This document shows positions 42,328-51,347 of a stretch of 64,000 nucleotides of DNA, piece after piece (positions within the stretch are counted from its first letter, which is position 1; every line of letters starts with the position of its first letter). This DNA comes from Burkholderiales bacterium Ga0077544 (GTDB taxonomy: Bacteria; Pseudomonadota; Gammaproteobacteria; Burkholderiales; Burkholderiaceae_D), in the NCBI GenBank assembly GCA_001464355.1, contig LNEU01000015.1, positions 186,001-250,000 on the forward strand, read 5' to 3'. The position numbers and the translations under genes were made by a program. The notes beneath the pieces are model-generated. The model did not search any database. It had not been told where the DNA came from and saw only the letters and a list, made by a program, of their open reading frames with translations.

Positions 42328-42942
42328 ATGACAAGTGCTCAATCAATCAAGTTTGAATCGCAGGATCAAGGCGAAGAAACCGCGCGCGCGGATGTATACG
42401 GGCTGCTCGCTACACTGCTATATACACCGCCACCGCAAGCCTTGCTGGACACGATAGGCAGCGCAACGGTGCAGGGGAGTAGTGTGCTGGAGCATGCATG
42501 GGCAGATCTGGTCACAGCGTGCAAAACGGCTCAGCAGGAAGGCGTACGCGAAGAATATGAATTGCTCTTTGTCGGTGTCGGCAAGCCGGAAGTAATGCTG
42601 TACGGCTCTTTCTATCTTTCCGGCTTCTTGATGGAAAAACCGCTTGCCGAATTACGTACTGATCTGTCCTTGCTCGGTTTGCAGCGTTCGGATGATGTCG
42701 TCGAAAGTGAAGATCATCTGGCATCGCTATGCGAGGTAATGCGGTACTTGATTGCGTCTGATGATGTCGTGCATGCCAATCTGGCTGCTCAGGAAAAATT
42801 TTTCAATACACACATGCGCGGATGGGTGCTTGATTGCTGTAACGCGTTGGAAGCGAGTGGCAATGCCCGCTTTTACAAGTTGGTGGCGCGTTTGGCGCAC
42901 GTGTTTTTTGAAGTGGAAATGCAGGCTTTCGATATGGTCTAG
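42328..42942 (+). CDS. TorD/DmsD-like molybdoenzyme chaperone
   Basis: REEYELLFVGVGKPEVMLYGSFYLSGFLMEKPLAELR. Confidence 0.83.
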   Translation: MTSAQSIKFESQDQGEETARADVYGLLATLLYTPPPQALLDTIGSATVQGSSVLEHAWADLVTACKTAQQEGVREEYELLFVGVGKPEVMLYGSFYLSGFLMEKPLAELRTDLSLLGLQRSDDVVESEDHLASLCEVMRYLIASDDVVHANLAAQEKFFNTHMRGWVLDCCNALEASGNARFYKLVARLAHVFFEVEMQAFDMV

Positions 42943-43013
42943 TTAATTGACGGGCCATTAGCAATTGAGCGTTTCATTCAACTGGCGATGAATTTTTTTC
43001 ATCTGAAATTAAT

Positions 43014-43027
43014 TTGATCCAAATCAG
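43014..43027. promoter_or_regulatory. Candidate FNR/ANR-type site upstream of the fdh genes
   Basis: TTGATccaaATCAG, 9/10 match to TTGAT-N4-ATCAA; 114 bp before ATG at 43141. Confidence 0.6.
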
Positions 43028-43140
43028 TGCGTTTCTTTATTATTAGTCGTGCAAGTTGCTAAAAGGTATGCTAACTTGCATACATAGTGCATAGGAATTA
43101 AAAAGCATATTACGTCCTGACCCATTTACAGGAGACGATC

Positions 43141-43341
43141 ATGTCCGAGCAATCCCGCATTCCCCGACGTACTTTCTTCGCAGGTTTAGGCTTGGTCGCC
43201 GCCGCTGGCGTCGCAGCCAAGCTTGCTCCCGCATCCGCTACATCCGCGTTGGAAAACGTACTGTCCCCGCAAGAGCCTGAAGGCGACAGCTACCGTTTGA
43301 CAGAGCACATCAAAAAATACTACCGCACCACTACAATTTAA
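43141..43341 (+). CDS. Small TAT-signal protein of the formate dehydrogenase region
   Basis: MSEQSRIPRRTFFAGLGLVAAAGVAAKLAPASA; 66 aa; directly upstream of fdhA. Confidence 0.82.
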   Translation: MSEQSRIPRRTFFAGLGLVAAAGVAAKLAPASATSALENVLSPQEPEGDSYRLTEHIKKYYRTTTI

Positions 43342-43356
43342 TAACGAGGTGACGTC

Positions 43357-46323
43357 ATGCTGTTAACTCGCAAAAGCAACGCTGCAGAGCGTTCTCCTGC
43401 CCGCTTCTCATCCAGCCTTGCCGATAGTCTGTCGCGCGCCTTGCCGACAATGGACAGGCGCGGCTTTCTCAAGCGTTCCGGTATCGGTATCGGCGCCGGG
43501 ATTGCAGCAGCGCAACTGGGTCTGATTCAGAAAGCAAAAGCCGCAGAGGGTGGAAAAGCTGCGGCAGGTGGTAGCAAGATTGAAGTCAAACGCACTATTT
43601 GTACTCATTGTTCGGTCGGTTGCGCATCGGATGCGATAGTCGAAAATGGCGTATGGGTCAGGCAAGAACCGGTGTTCGACTCGCCGATCAATCTTGGTGC
43701 GCATTGCGCCAAGGGTGCCGCATTGCGTGAGCATGGTCACGGAGAATACCGGCTGAAATATCCGATGAAATTAGTGAATGGCAAATACCAGCGTATTAGC
43801 TGGGATCAGGCGATGAATGAAATCACCGCCAAGATGCTGGATATCAAGAAAGTCAGTGGCCCGGATTCTGTTTTCTTCGTAGGCTCCTCCAAACACAATA
43901 ATGAGCAAGCCGCGCTACTGCGCAAATTCGTTTCCTTCTTCGGCACCAATAATACCGATCATCAGGCCCGTATCTGTCACTCGACCACTGTTGCTGGCGT
44001 AGCCAATACCTGGGGTTACGGAGCAATGACGAATAGTTACAACGACATGCAGAATTCGAAAGCTGCGTTGTATATCGGCTCGAATGCTGCAGAAGCACAT
44101 CCGGTTTCCATGCTGCACATGCTGCATGCTAAGGAAACCGGCACCAAAATGATTGTCGTGGATCCGCGCTATACGCGTACTGCAGCAAAAGCCGACCAAT
44201 ACATACGCATACGCTCAGGTTCTGATATCCCATTCCTGTGGGGCGTGCTGTATCACATCTTCAAAAACGGCTGGGAAGACAAGCAGTATATTCATGACCG
44301 CGTCTATGGCATGGAAAAAGTCAGAGACGAAGTCATGAAATGGACGCCGGAAAAGGTAGAAGAAGCCTGCGGCGTACCAGAAGCAGAAGTCTATAAAGCA
44401 GCAGAAACGATGGCAAAAAATCGACCATCGACTATCGTATGGTGCATGGGGCAGACGCAACACTCTATCGGTAACGCGATGGTGCGTGCATCGTGCATTC
44501 TGCAACTGGCCTTGGGTAATGTCGGTAAATCCGGCGGCGGCACGAATATTTTCCGTGGTCACGATAATGTACAAGGCGCGACAGACGTCGGCCCTAACCC
44601 TGATTCTTTGCCTGGCTATTACGGCTTGGCAACCGGTTCATGGAAGCACTGGTGTGCAGTGTGGGGTGTTGATTACGAATGGGTGAAAAAGCAATACGCT
44701 TCGCAAGCCATGATGGAAAAATCCGGCACTACCGTATCGCGCTGGGTTGATGCAGTTCTAGAAAAGAGCGAGCACATCGATCAGGAAAATACCGTCAAGG
44801 CAATGCTGTTCTGGGGGCATGCTCCAAACTCGCAAACACGCGGCCTCGATATGAAAAAGGCCTTCGATAAACTCGATTTGCTGGTCGTGATTGATCCTTA
44901 CCCATCCGCAACGGCAGCGATGGCCGCCATGAAAGTCGATGGTCAGGAGCTCAATCCGAATCGTGCCGTTTATCTATTGCCTGCGGCAACTCAATTTGAA
45001 ACATCCGGTTCGGTGACGGCTTCCAATCGTTCCTTGCAATGGCGCGAAAAAGTGATTGAGCCATTGTTCGAATCGCGTACCGATCACATGATCATGTATC
45101 AGATGGCGCAAAAACTTGGTTTTGGTAAAGAACTCGTTGCCAAGATCAAACTGGTTCCGGGTAAGGGCGGCATGATGGAGCCGGAACCGGAATCGATGCT
45201 GGAAGAGATCAATCGCGGCACATGGACTATCGGCTATACCGGGCAGTCGCCTATGCGTCTGAAGGCGCACATGCGCAACATGAATTTGTTCGATGTGAAA
45301 ACGCTGAAATGCAAGGGCGGTAAGGATGCGGTCAGCGGTTACGATATGACCGGCGACTATTTCGGTTTGCCATGGCCTTGTTACGGCACACCGGAATTGA
45401 AACATCCCGGTTCGCCCAATCTTTATGACACGTCCAAAACGATGATGGATGGCGGCGGAAATTTCCGCGCCAATTTCGGTGTGGAAAAAGACGGCGTCAG
45501 TCTGTTGGCTGAAGACGGCTCGCACAGCCTGGGTTCCGACATCACCACCGGTTATCCGGAGTTCGATCACATTCTGTTGAAAAAACTAGGCTGGTGGGAC
45601 GACCTTACCGATCTAGAGAAAAAAGCTGCAGAAGGCAAGAACTGGAAGACAGATCTTTCCGGTGGGATTCAGCGTGTGACGATGCAAGTGCATGGTGTAC
45701 ATCCATGGGGTAACGCGAAGGCTCGTGCCGTGGTATGGAATTTTCCTGATCCGGTACCGCTGCATCGTGAACCTATCTACGGTACACGTCCGGATTTGAC
45801 TGCCAAATATCCGACGCACGAGGACAAGAAAGGTTTCTGGCGCATGCCGACTTTGTACAAGTCGTTGCAAGACAAAAATATTGAAACCAAGCTATATGAA
45901 AAATTCCCGATCATCCTTACTTCGGGACGTTTGGTCGAGTACGAAGGCGGGGGCGAAGAAACACGTTCCAATCCTTGGCTGGCCGAATTGCAGCAAGAGA
46001 ACTTTGTCGAAATCAATCCAAAAGCTGCAAGCGATCGCGGCATACGCAATGGTGATTTCGTGATCGTCAGCACGCCGACTGGCGCGCGCATCAAGGTCAA
46101 GGCAATGGTGACCATGCGGGTGGGTGAAGATACTGCTTTCATACCGTTCCATTTCTCTGGCTGGTGGCAGGGAAAAGACATGATTGATTCGTATCCGGAA
46201 GGCGCAGCTCCTATCGTGCGTGGTGAAGCAGTCAACACGGCGACGACTTACGGCTATGACTCGGTCACGATGATGCAGGAAAGCAAGACGACTATTTGCA
46301 ATATAGAAAAGGCGGCAGCGTGA
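43357..46323 (+). CDS. fdhA: Formate dehydrogenase catalytic alpha subunit (TAT-exported, Cys form)
   Basis: TAT motif DRRGFLKRSG; CTHCSVGCASDAIVENG Fe-S; ARICHSTTVAGVANTWGYGAMTNS. Confidence 0.96.
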   Translation: MLLTRKSNAAERSPARFSSSLADSLSRALPTMDRRGFLKRSGIGIGAGIAAAQLGLIQKAKAAEGGKAAAGGSKIEVKRTICTHCSVGCASDAIVENGVWVRQEPVFDSPINLGAHCAKGAALREHGHGEYRLKYPMKLVNGKYQRISWDQAMNEITAKMLDIKKVSGPDSVFFVGSSKHNNEQAALLRKFVSFFGTNNTDHQARICHSTTVAGVANTWGYGAMTNSYNDMQNSKAALYIGSNAAEAHPVSMLHMLHAKETGTKMIVVDPRYTRTAAKADQYIRIRSGSDIPFLWGVLYHIFKNGWEDKQYIHDRVYGMEKVRDEVMKWTPEKVEEACGVPEAEVYKAAETMAKNRPSTIVWCMGQTQHSIGNAMVRASCILQLALGNVGKSGGGTNIFRGHDNVQGATDVGPNPDSLPGYYGLATGSWKHWCAVWGVDYEWVKKQYASQAMMEKSGTTVSRWVDAVLEKSEHIDQENTVKAMLFWGHAPNSQTRGLDMKKAFDKLDLLVVIDPYPSATAAMAAMKVDGQELNPNRAVYLLPAATQFETSGSVTASNRSLQWREKVIEPLFESRTDHMIMYQMAQKLGFGKELVAKIKLVPGKGGMMEPEPESMLEEINRGTWTIGYTGQSPMRLKAHMRNMNLFDVKTLKCKGGKDAVSGYDMTGDYFGLPWPCYGTPELKHPGSPNLYDTSKTMMDGGGNFRANFGVEKDGVSLLAEDGSHSLGSDITTGYPEFDHILLKKLGWWDDLTDLEKKAAEGKNWKTDLSGGIQRVTMQVHGVHPWGNAKARAVVWNFPDPVPLHREPIYGTRPDLTAKYPTHEDKKGFWRMPTLYKSLQDKNIETKLYEKFPIILTSGRLVEYEGGGEETRSNPWLAELQQENFVEINPKAASDRGIRNGDFVIVSTPTGARIKVKAMVTMRVGEDTAFIPFHFSGWWQGKDMIDSYPEGAAPIVRGEAVNTATTYGYDSVTMMQESKTTICNIEKAAA

Positions 46324-46386
46324 TTATCTGCAGGAAACGAAAGGCAAACCGTTGAACGTGGATAAAACAGCTAAGGAGACATCAAA

Positions 46387-47016
46387 ATGGCACGAATGAA
46401 ATTCATCTGCGATGCAGAGCGCTGTATCGAATGTAATGGTTGCGTGACCGCCTGCAAGAACGAGCATGAAGTGCCGTGGGGCGTAAATCGCCGCCGCGTG
46501 GTCACTATCAATGACGGCTTGGTGGGGCAGGAAAAATCGATTTCGGTCGCCTGTATGCATTGTTCCGATGCGCCATGCATGGCAGTCTGCCCGGTCGATT
46601 GCTTCTATCGCACCGACGAAGGTGTGGTCTTGCATGACAAGGATATCTGCATAGGCTGCGGTTACTGTTCTTATGCCTGTCCGTTCGGTGCACCACAATT
46701 TCCTTCCAACGGCACGTTTGGCTTGCGCGGAAAAATGGACAAGTGCACATTCTGTGCCGGTGGCCCCGAAGACAACGGCTCGAAAGCAGAGTTTGAAAAA
46801 TACGGTCGTAACCGATTGGCTGAAGGCAAGTTGCCGGCCTGCGCGGAAATGTGCTCGACGAAGGCTTTGCTGGGTGGCGATGGCGATGTGATTGCCGATA
46901 TCTTCCGCGCTCGCGTTCTGCGTCGTGGCAAGGGCAGTGAAGTCTGGGGTTGGGGTACGGCTTACGGTAAGGCGCCAAATCCGGAGGCTAAGGCGCCGGT
47001 GGAGAAAAAATCATGA
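46387..47016 (+). CDS. fdhB: Formate dehydrogenase Fe-S beta subunit
   Basis: CIECNGCVTACKNEHEVPWG, CMHCSDAPCMAVCPVDCF, CIGCGYCSYACPFGAP, CTFCAGG. Confidence 0.94.
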   Translation: MARMKFICDAERCIECNGCVTACKNEHEVPWGVNRRRVVTINDGLVGQEKSISVACMHCSDAPCMAVCPVDCFYRTDEGVVLHDKDICIGCGYCSYACPFGAPQFPSNGTFGLRGKMDKCTFCAGGPEDNGSKAEFEKYGRNRLAEGKLPACAEMCSTKALLGGDGDVIADIFRARVLRRGKGSEVWGWGTAYGKAPNPEAKAPVEKKS

Positions 47017-47240
47017 TGCGCGCACTGTTGATCTCATTAGCTGCAATCGCGATGGTCGGTTGCAGCGAGAAGAGCCAGTCGCAAGCCGATGCACGTGATT
47101 CAGGCGATGTGGCCCCTTACAAAGGCGCAGCGAACGATCCTTATGTTATCAAAGGCTGGACCGCTGGCAATAAGACCGAATGGGATACGCAAATGCGTAA
47201 CCGTGCTCAATTGCAGAACGAATACGTGAAAACCAATTGA
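47013..47240 (+). CDS. Small predicted lipoprotein in the fdh operon
   Basis: MMRALLISLAAIAMVGCSEKSQ lipobox; ATGA overlap with fdhB stop. Confidence 0.78.
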   Translation: MMRALLISLAAIAMVGCSEKSQSQADARDSGDVAPYKGAANDPYVIKGWTAGNKTEWDTQMRNRAQLQNEYVKTN

Positions 47241-47262
47241 CGCGTTCGCGAGGAGAATAATC

Positions 47263-48417
47263 ATGAATACATGGTTCGCCAAACTCGCCATAGGTTTGTC
47301 GCTTGTTTTTGCGGCACATGGCGTTGCGCTGGCCCAGTCGAATGAGCCTGTCGTCACCAATAAAACGGAAGCAACAGCACCGCCGGCTGTGCAGAATATG
47401 TCGAATATTCAATCCGACGATATCCTGTACATGAAGCAAAATCAGGTTGAACGTACGCAGGTTCAACCTGGGAATCTTGCGCCGGTTTATCGCCAAATCA
47501 AAGAGGGCGGGGAGCATTATTCCAGCCTGCCAGCACTGGAATCCGGTGTATTGATCCAGCCTAAAGCTCAATTTCCCGGCCAGGCACGTGCGACCACGGC
47601 CGGTGAAGCTTGGCGTCAATACCGCAATGGACCACTGATGACTTATGGCGGCTGGTTGATCATTGTTGCTGTTGTCGGGATTGCAGCATTTTACTTTGCG
47701 GTTGGTACCATCAAATTAAAAAACGGCCGTACTGGTCGCTTGATCGAGCGCTTTACCTCCTTCGAGCGCATCTCGCACTGGACGGTTGCCATCAGTTTTC
47801 TGACTTTGGCATTGACCGGGCTGATCATGTTGTTCGGTAAATATGTCGTCTTGCCGGTATTCGGGCACACTGCTTTTGGCTGGCTCGCGTATGCATGCAA
47901 GAACGTGCACAATTTTGTCGGCCCGGTGTTTACCGTAGCGCTGATCGTCATGTTTGCGATTTTCGTCAAGGATAACTTCCCGGCCAAAGCCGACTGGCAA
48001 TGGCTGAAAAAACTGGGTGGTGCACGTGGCCACGCGAGTGCCGGACGTTTCAATGCGGGTGAAAAATTGTGGTTTTGGGGCGGACTGGTCTTTCTGGGCT
48101 TGATCGTCAGTGCATCAGGTTTTGTGCTGGATATGCTGGTGCCAGGTATTCTTTACACGCGCGCCAATATGCAAATCGCCAACATTATTCATCTGGTGGC
48201 TGCCGTACTGGTATTCAGCGCATCGCTGGCCCATATCTACATCGGTACGCTGGGGATGGAAGGTGCTTATGAGGCAATGTCAACCGGTTATGTCGACGAT
48301 GCGTGGGCCAAGGAGCATCACGATATCTGGTATCAGGATATTGAAAGCGGCAAAGTGCCACGTATTCGTAGTGAAAAGAGTGCAGATAAACTCGGCATCC
48401 CGGCCAAGGCTGTCTAA
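47263..48417 (+). CDS. fdhC: Formate dehydrogenase gamma subunit, cytochrome b556, with N-terminal extension
   Basis: RFTSFERISHWTVAISFLTLALTGLIMLFGK, HNFVGPVF, NIIHLVAAVLVFSASLAHIYIGTLGMEGAYEAM. Confidence 0.92.
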   Translation: MNTWFAKLAIGLSLVFAAHGVALAQSNEPVVTNKTEATAPPAVQNMSNIQSDDILYMKQNQVERTQVQPGNLAPVYRQIKEGGEHYSSLPALESGVLIQPKAQFPGQARATTAGEAWRQYRNGPLMTYGGWLIIVAVVGIAAFYFAVGTIKLKNGRTGRLIERFTSFERISHWTVAISFLTLALTGLIMLFGKYVVLPVFGHTAFGWLAYACKNVHNFVGPVFTVALIVMFAIFVKDNFPAKADWQWLKKLGGARGHASAGRFNAGEKLWFWGGLVFLGLIVSASGFVLDMLVPGILYTRANMQIANIIHLVAAVLVFSASLAHIYIGTLGMEGAYEAMSTGYVDDAWAKEHHDIWYQDIESGKVPRIRSEKSADKLGIPAKAV

Positions 48418-48427
48418 GGAGACATAC

Positions 48428-48754
48428 ATGAACAAGTTACTGATTACATTGATGGGCTTGATGGTCATGAGTGTGGCTTCCGCAAAACTGCCACCCTTGC
48501 GCGATGAAGCCAAAGCCAAAGCCGATGAAGCCAAGAACAAGACAGCTTGGAGCGACAAAGTCGCTGCTTACCAGTTATGCCTGGCTCAGGATAAGGTCGC
48601 TGCAACCTACCTGAAACAGAAAGACAAACCAAAACCTGCGGTTGAAGTCCCTGCATGCACTAATCCAGGACCGTATGTGGCGTTGCAGATTGCTACGACG
48701 ACGGTTGGTGTGGCAGATGCGAAACCGGTGCCTGCGGCCGGTGCGAAAAAATAA
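48428..48754 (+). CDS. Small predicted periplasmic protein in the fdh operon
   Basis: Signal-like MNKLLITLMGLMVMSVASAKLPPLRDEAKAKADEAKNKTAW; start preceded by aaggagacatac. Confidence 0.8.
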   Translation: MNKLLITLMGLMVMSVASAKLPPLRDEAKAKADEAKNKTAWSDKVAAYQLCLAQDKVAATYLKQKDKPKPAVEVPACTNPGPYVALQIATTTVGVADAKPVPAAGAKK

Positions 48755-48966
48755 GCTGATTTGATCAGCCTGGGCAATCTGCCAATCTGACGGTGGATTG
48801 GCTTAGAGTGATGAGCTCTAAGCCCCTCTTGCCGTTATAATCCCTGCTGTGCCAAGAAGAAATGCAATGTCTTGCGACATCTGCTTCTTGTTGCGCGCCA
48901 CGCATCATGTAAATACATGAATCCGATAGTGAACAAGGCTGTTAACCTTGTCCAAAATGAGTTGCC

Positions 48967-49812
48967 ATGTCGTATCGTCCAGAATTTACCGCCACGTCTA
49001 TCAAGTTGACGTATGACGTCAATGCCGTCAATGAAAGTACGCAGGTTTCGACGATTGAGATTCCTGCCGAACGCCCATTGACGGTGTATGTCGATGACCG
49101 TGAACTGGTAACGTTGATGACCTTGGGCGCAGCACCGGAAGCGCTCACGCTCGGTTATCTGCGCAATCAGCGGTTAGTGCAGGCTATAGAAGAAATCGTT
49201 TCCATCCATGTGGATTGGGATAAGCATGCCGTGTCGGTAACGACGCGTAGCGGCATCGAGAATATTGAGGCGCGTACGGCCAAACGCGTGGTGACCACAG
49301 GCTGCGGTCAGGGCACGATGTTCGGTGGTTTGATGGATGAAGTTGATACGATTGTCCTGTCACCAGACGCAAGATTGAAACAATCGACGCTGTATAAAAT
49401 CGTCAATAAAATCCGCACGCAGGATTCAGTCTATGCAAAAGCCGGTTCCGTGCATGGTTGTGGCTTGTTTTCATCCGAAGGCGAACTGCTGTATTTCATT
49501 GAAGATGTGGGTCGTCACAATGCGGTCGATGCGATCGCAGGCATCATGTGGCTGGAAAATATCAGCGGTGCCGACAAGGTGTTTTACACGACCGGCAGGC
49601 TGACATCCGAGATGGTGATCAAGGGCGCGCAGATGGGTATGCCATTCCTGATTTCGCGTTCGGGCACGACGCAAATGGGCCATTTTGTGGCAGAAAAAGT
49701 CAATATGACTTTGCTGGCGCGCTGCACCGGCAAGCATTTTTTGCTGGTAACAGGCAAGGAGCGCATGGTCTATGAACCGGAATTGCTGGATATTCCACTG
49801 CACGTGGCATGA
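48967..49812 (+). CDS. fdhD: FdhD-family formate dehydrogenase accessory sulfurtransferase (CGQG in place of CxxC)
   Basis: ERPLTVYVDDRELVTLMTLG, VVTTGCGQGTMFGG, VHGCGLFSSEGELLYFIEDVGRHNAVDAIAG, GRLTSEMV. Confidence 0.93.
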   Translation: MSYRPEFTATSIKLTYDVNAVNESTQVSTIEIPAERPLTVYVDDRELVTLMTLGAAPEALTLGYLRNQRLVQAIEEIVSIHVDWDKHAVSVTTRSGIENIEARTAKRVVTTGCGQGTMFGGLMDEVDTIVLSPDARLKQSTLYKIVNKIRTQDSVYAKAGSVHGCGLFSSEGELLYFIEDVGRHNAVDAIAGIMWLENISGADKVFYTTGRLTSEMVIKGAQMGMPFLISRSGTTQMGHFVAEKVNMTLLARCTGKHFLLVTGKERMVYEPELLDIPLHVA

Positions 49813-49947
49813 TGCTATTCACAGTAGGCTCAGAATATATACGCTGCGTAAACTGAAGCCTTCCTTCGACGCACAATTGGAGTGCGTTAAAATTGCGCCA
49901 GAAAAATAAATCGCGATGCTATTCGTCGCACTCATCCCTCATTTCTC

Positions 49948-50652
49948 ATGCCATTAATTGACGCCACCCAGGCTGCTTTCGGTTTGCTCTTTTCGGGCGA
50001 TCCTGTGCTTTGGCGAATTATCTGGATCTCGCTGAAAACTTCAATTGTCAGTTTGCTGATTGCCGCTCCGATCGCGGTACTGATTGGTTACCTGATTGCC
50101 ACCCGAGAGTTCACAGGACGGCGTGTCGTTATTTGGATCGCCCAGGCTGCCTTGTCGCTGCCTACCGTTTTGATTGGCTTGTTATTGTATTTGTTGTTGT
50201 CACGACAAGGCCCTTTCGGTTCGCTGCAATGGCTATTCACCCAATCCGGCGTCATTCTTGGTCAGATACTGATCGTATTGCCAGTGTTAATCGCCTTCAC
50301 GCTGTCTGCTGTACAGGCGGCTGATCCAAGGCTGGCAGAAACGGCGGTTGTGCATGGCGCTTCCGGCTGGCGCGTGATGCTGACCGTATTGCATGAAGTG
50401 CGTTTTGGCGTGATGGCTGCCGTGATTAACGGTTTCGGGCGTGTCATTTCCGAAGTTGGCTGCGCAATGATGGTCGGCGGGAATATCGCGGGTGAAACGC
50501 GCACGATTACGACGGCGATTGCGCTAGAAACCAGCAAGGGCGAATTCGCCCAAGGTATCGCGTTGGGAATTGTATTGGTAGCATTTGCACTGCTCATCAA
50601 TGCCGGCATGATGCTATTACAAGGCGATACACGTCCTGCGAGGAATATGTAA
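49948..50652 (+). CDS. tupB: Tungstate-type ABC transporter permease
   Basis: WRIIWISLKTSIVSLLIAAPIAVLIGYLIATREFTGRR, EVGCAMMVGGNIAGETRTITTAIALETSKGEF. Confidence 0.85.
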   Translation: MPLIDATQAAFGLLFSGDPVLWRIIWISLKTSIVSLLIAAPIAVLIGYLIATREFTGRRVVIWIAQAALSLPTVLIGLLLYLLLSRQGPFGSLQWLFTQSGVILGQILIVLPVLIAFTLSAVQAADPRLAETAVVHGASGWRVMLTVLHEVRFGVMAAVINGFGRVISEVGCAMMVGGNIAGETRTITTAIALETSKGEFAQGIALGIVLVAFALLINAGMMLLQGDTRPARNM

Positions 50653-51323
50653 TGGACGCATTATTATCAATTCGTAAGCTGAAAAAGAACTTTGATCAAC
50701 GTCAATTGCTGAATATAGACCATCTGTCGATTGCTGCCGCACGGGCATATGTGTTGACCGGCTGGAATGGTTCAGGAAAAAGTACATTGATGCGCATTCT
50801 GGCCGGGCTGGAATCGGCCGAAGCAGCGGAGGTGACCTTCCGCGGCGAGGTCGTCAATCTGTCACCGTATCCGCGTGTCATGCGAGATGCAGTCGTCTAC
50901 GTGCACCAGCATCCAGTCATGTTTTCTACCAGTGTTACCGACAATATTGCTTACGGCTTGACGGTGCGCGGCGTGCCTAAGCACATCATTGCTGAGAAGG
51001 TGGAAGAAGCGATCGCGTGGGCCGGCATTGCGCACTTGCGCAAGAGTATTCCTACATTTTTATCCGGTGGAGAAAAACAGCGTGTCGCTTTGGCGCGTGC
51101 GCGTGTTTTGGCGCCAAAATTGTTACTGCTGGACGAGCCCACTGCGAATCTGGATGGTGCGGCACGCGAGCAGGTAATCGCACTCATCCCGACACTGGTA
51201 AGTGAGGGTAGCAGTGTCATCATGGCTTGCCATGATCGTGATCTGATCGCGTTACCCGGTGTGCAGCGTTTGAAATTGCGCGACGGCACACTGGAAGTGA
51301 AAGAGATCAATCTGCCGCACTAA
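50652..51323 (+). CDS. tupC: Tungstate-type ABC transporter ATPase
   Basis: TGWNGSGKSTLMRILAGLE, LSGGEKQRVALARARVLAPKLLLLDEPTANLDG. Confidence 0.85.
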   Translation: MDALLSIRKLKKNFDQRQLLNIDHLSIAAARAYVLTGWNGSGKSTLMRILAGLESAEAAEVTFRGEVVNLSPYPRVMRDAVVYVHQHPVMFSTSVTDNIAYGLTVRGVPKHIIAEKVEEAIAWAGIAHLRKSIPTFLSGGEKQRVALARARVLAPKLLLLDEPTANLDGAAREQVIALIPTLVSEGSSVIMACHDRDLIALPGVQRLKLRDGTLEVKEINLPH

Positions 51324-51347
51324 CACGGTGTGCGCTGCAGATAGCGT

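Noticed and set aside
43975-43977. Selenocysteine formate dehydrogenase
   Set aside because: No in-frame TGA in fdhA; the catalytic position is a TGT Cys codon.
48110-48428. Upstream part of ORF 48110-48754
   Set aside because: Overlaps fdhC in another frame; the RBS and signal peptide support a start at 48428.
48800-48824. ggcttagag/ctctaagcc hairpin as a Moco-responsive riboswitch upstream of fdhD
   Set aside because: Only a simple 9-bp stem; the conserved elements of the moco RNA motif were not recognised.
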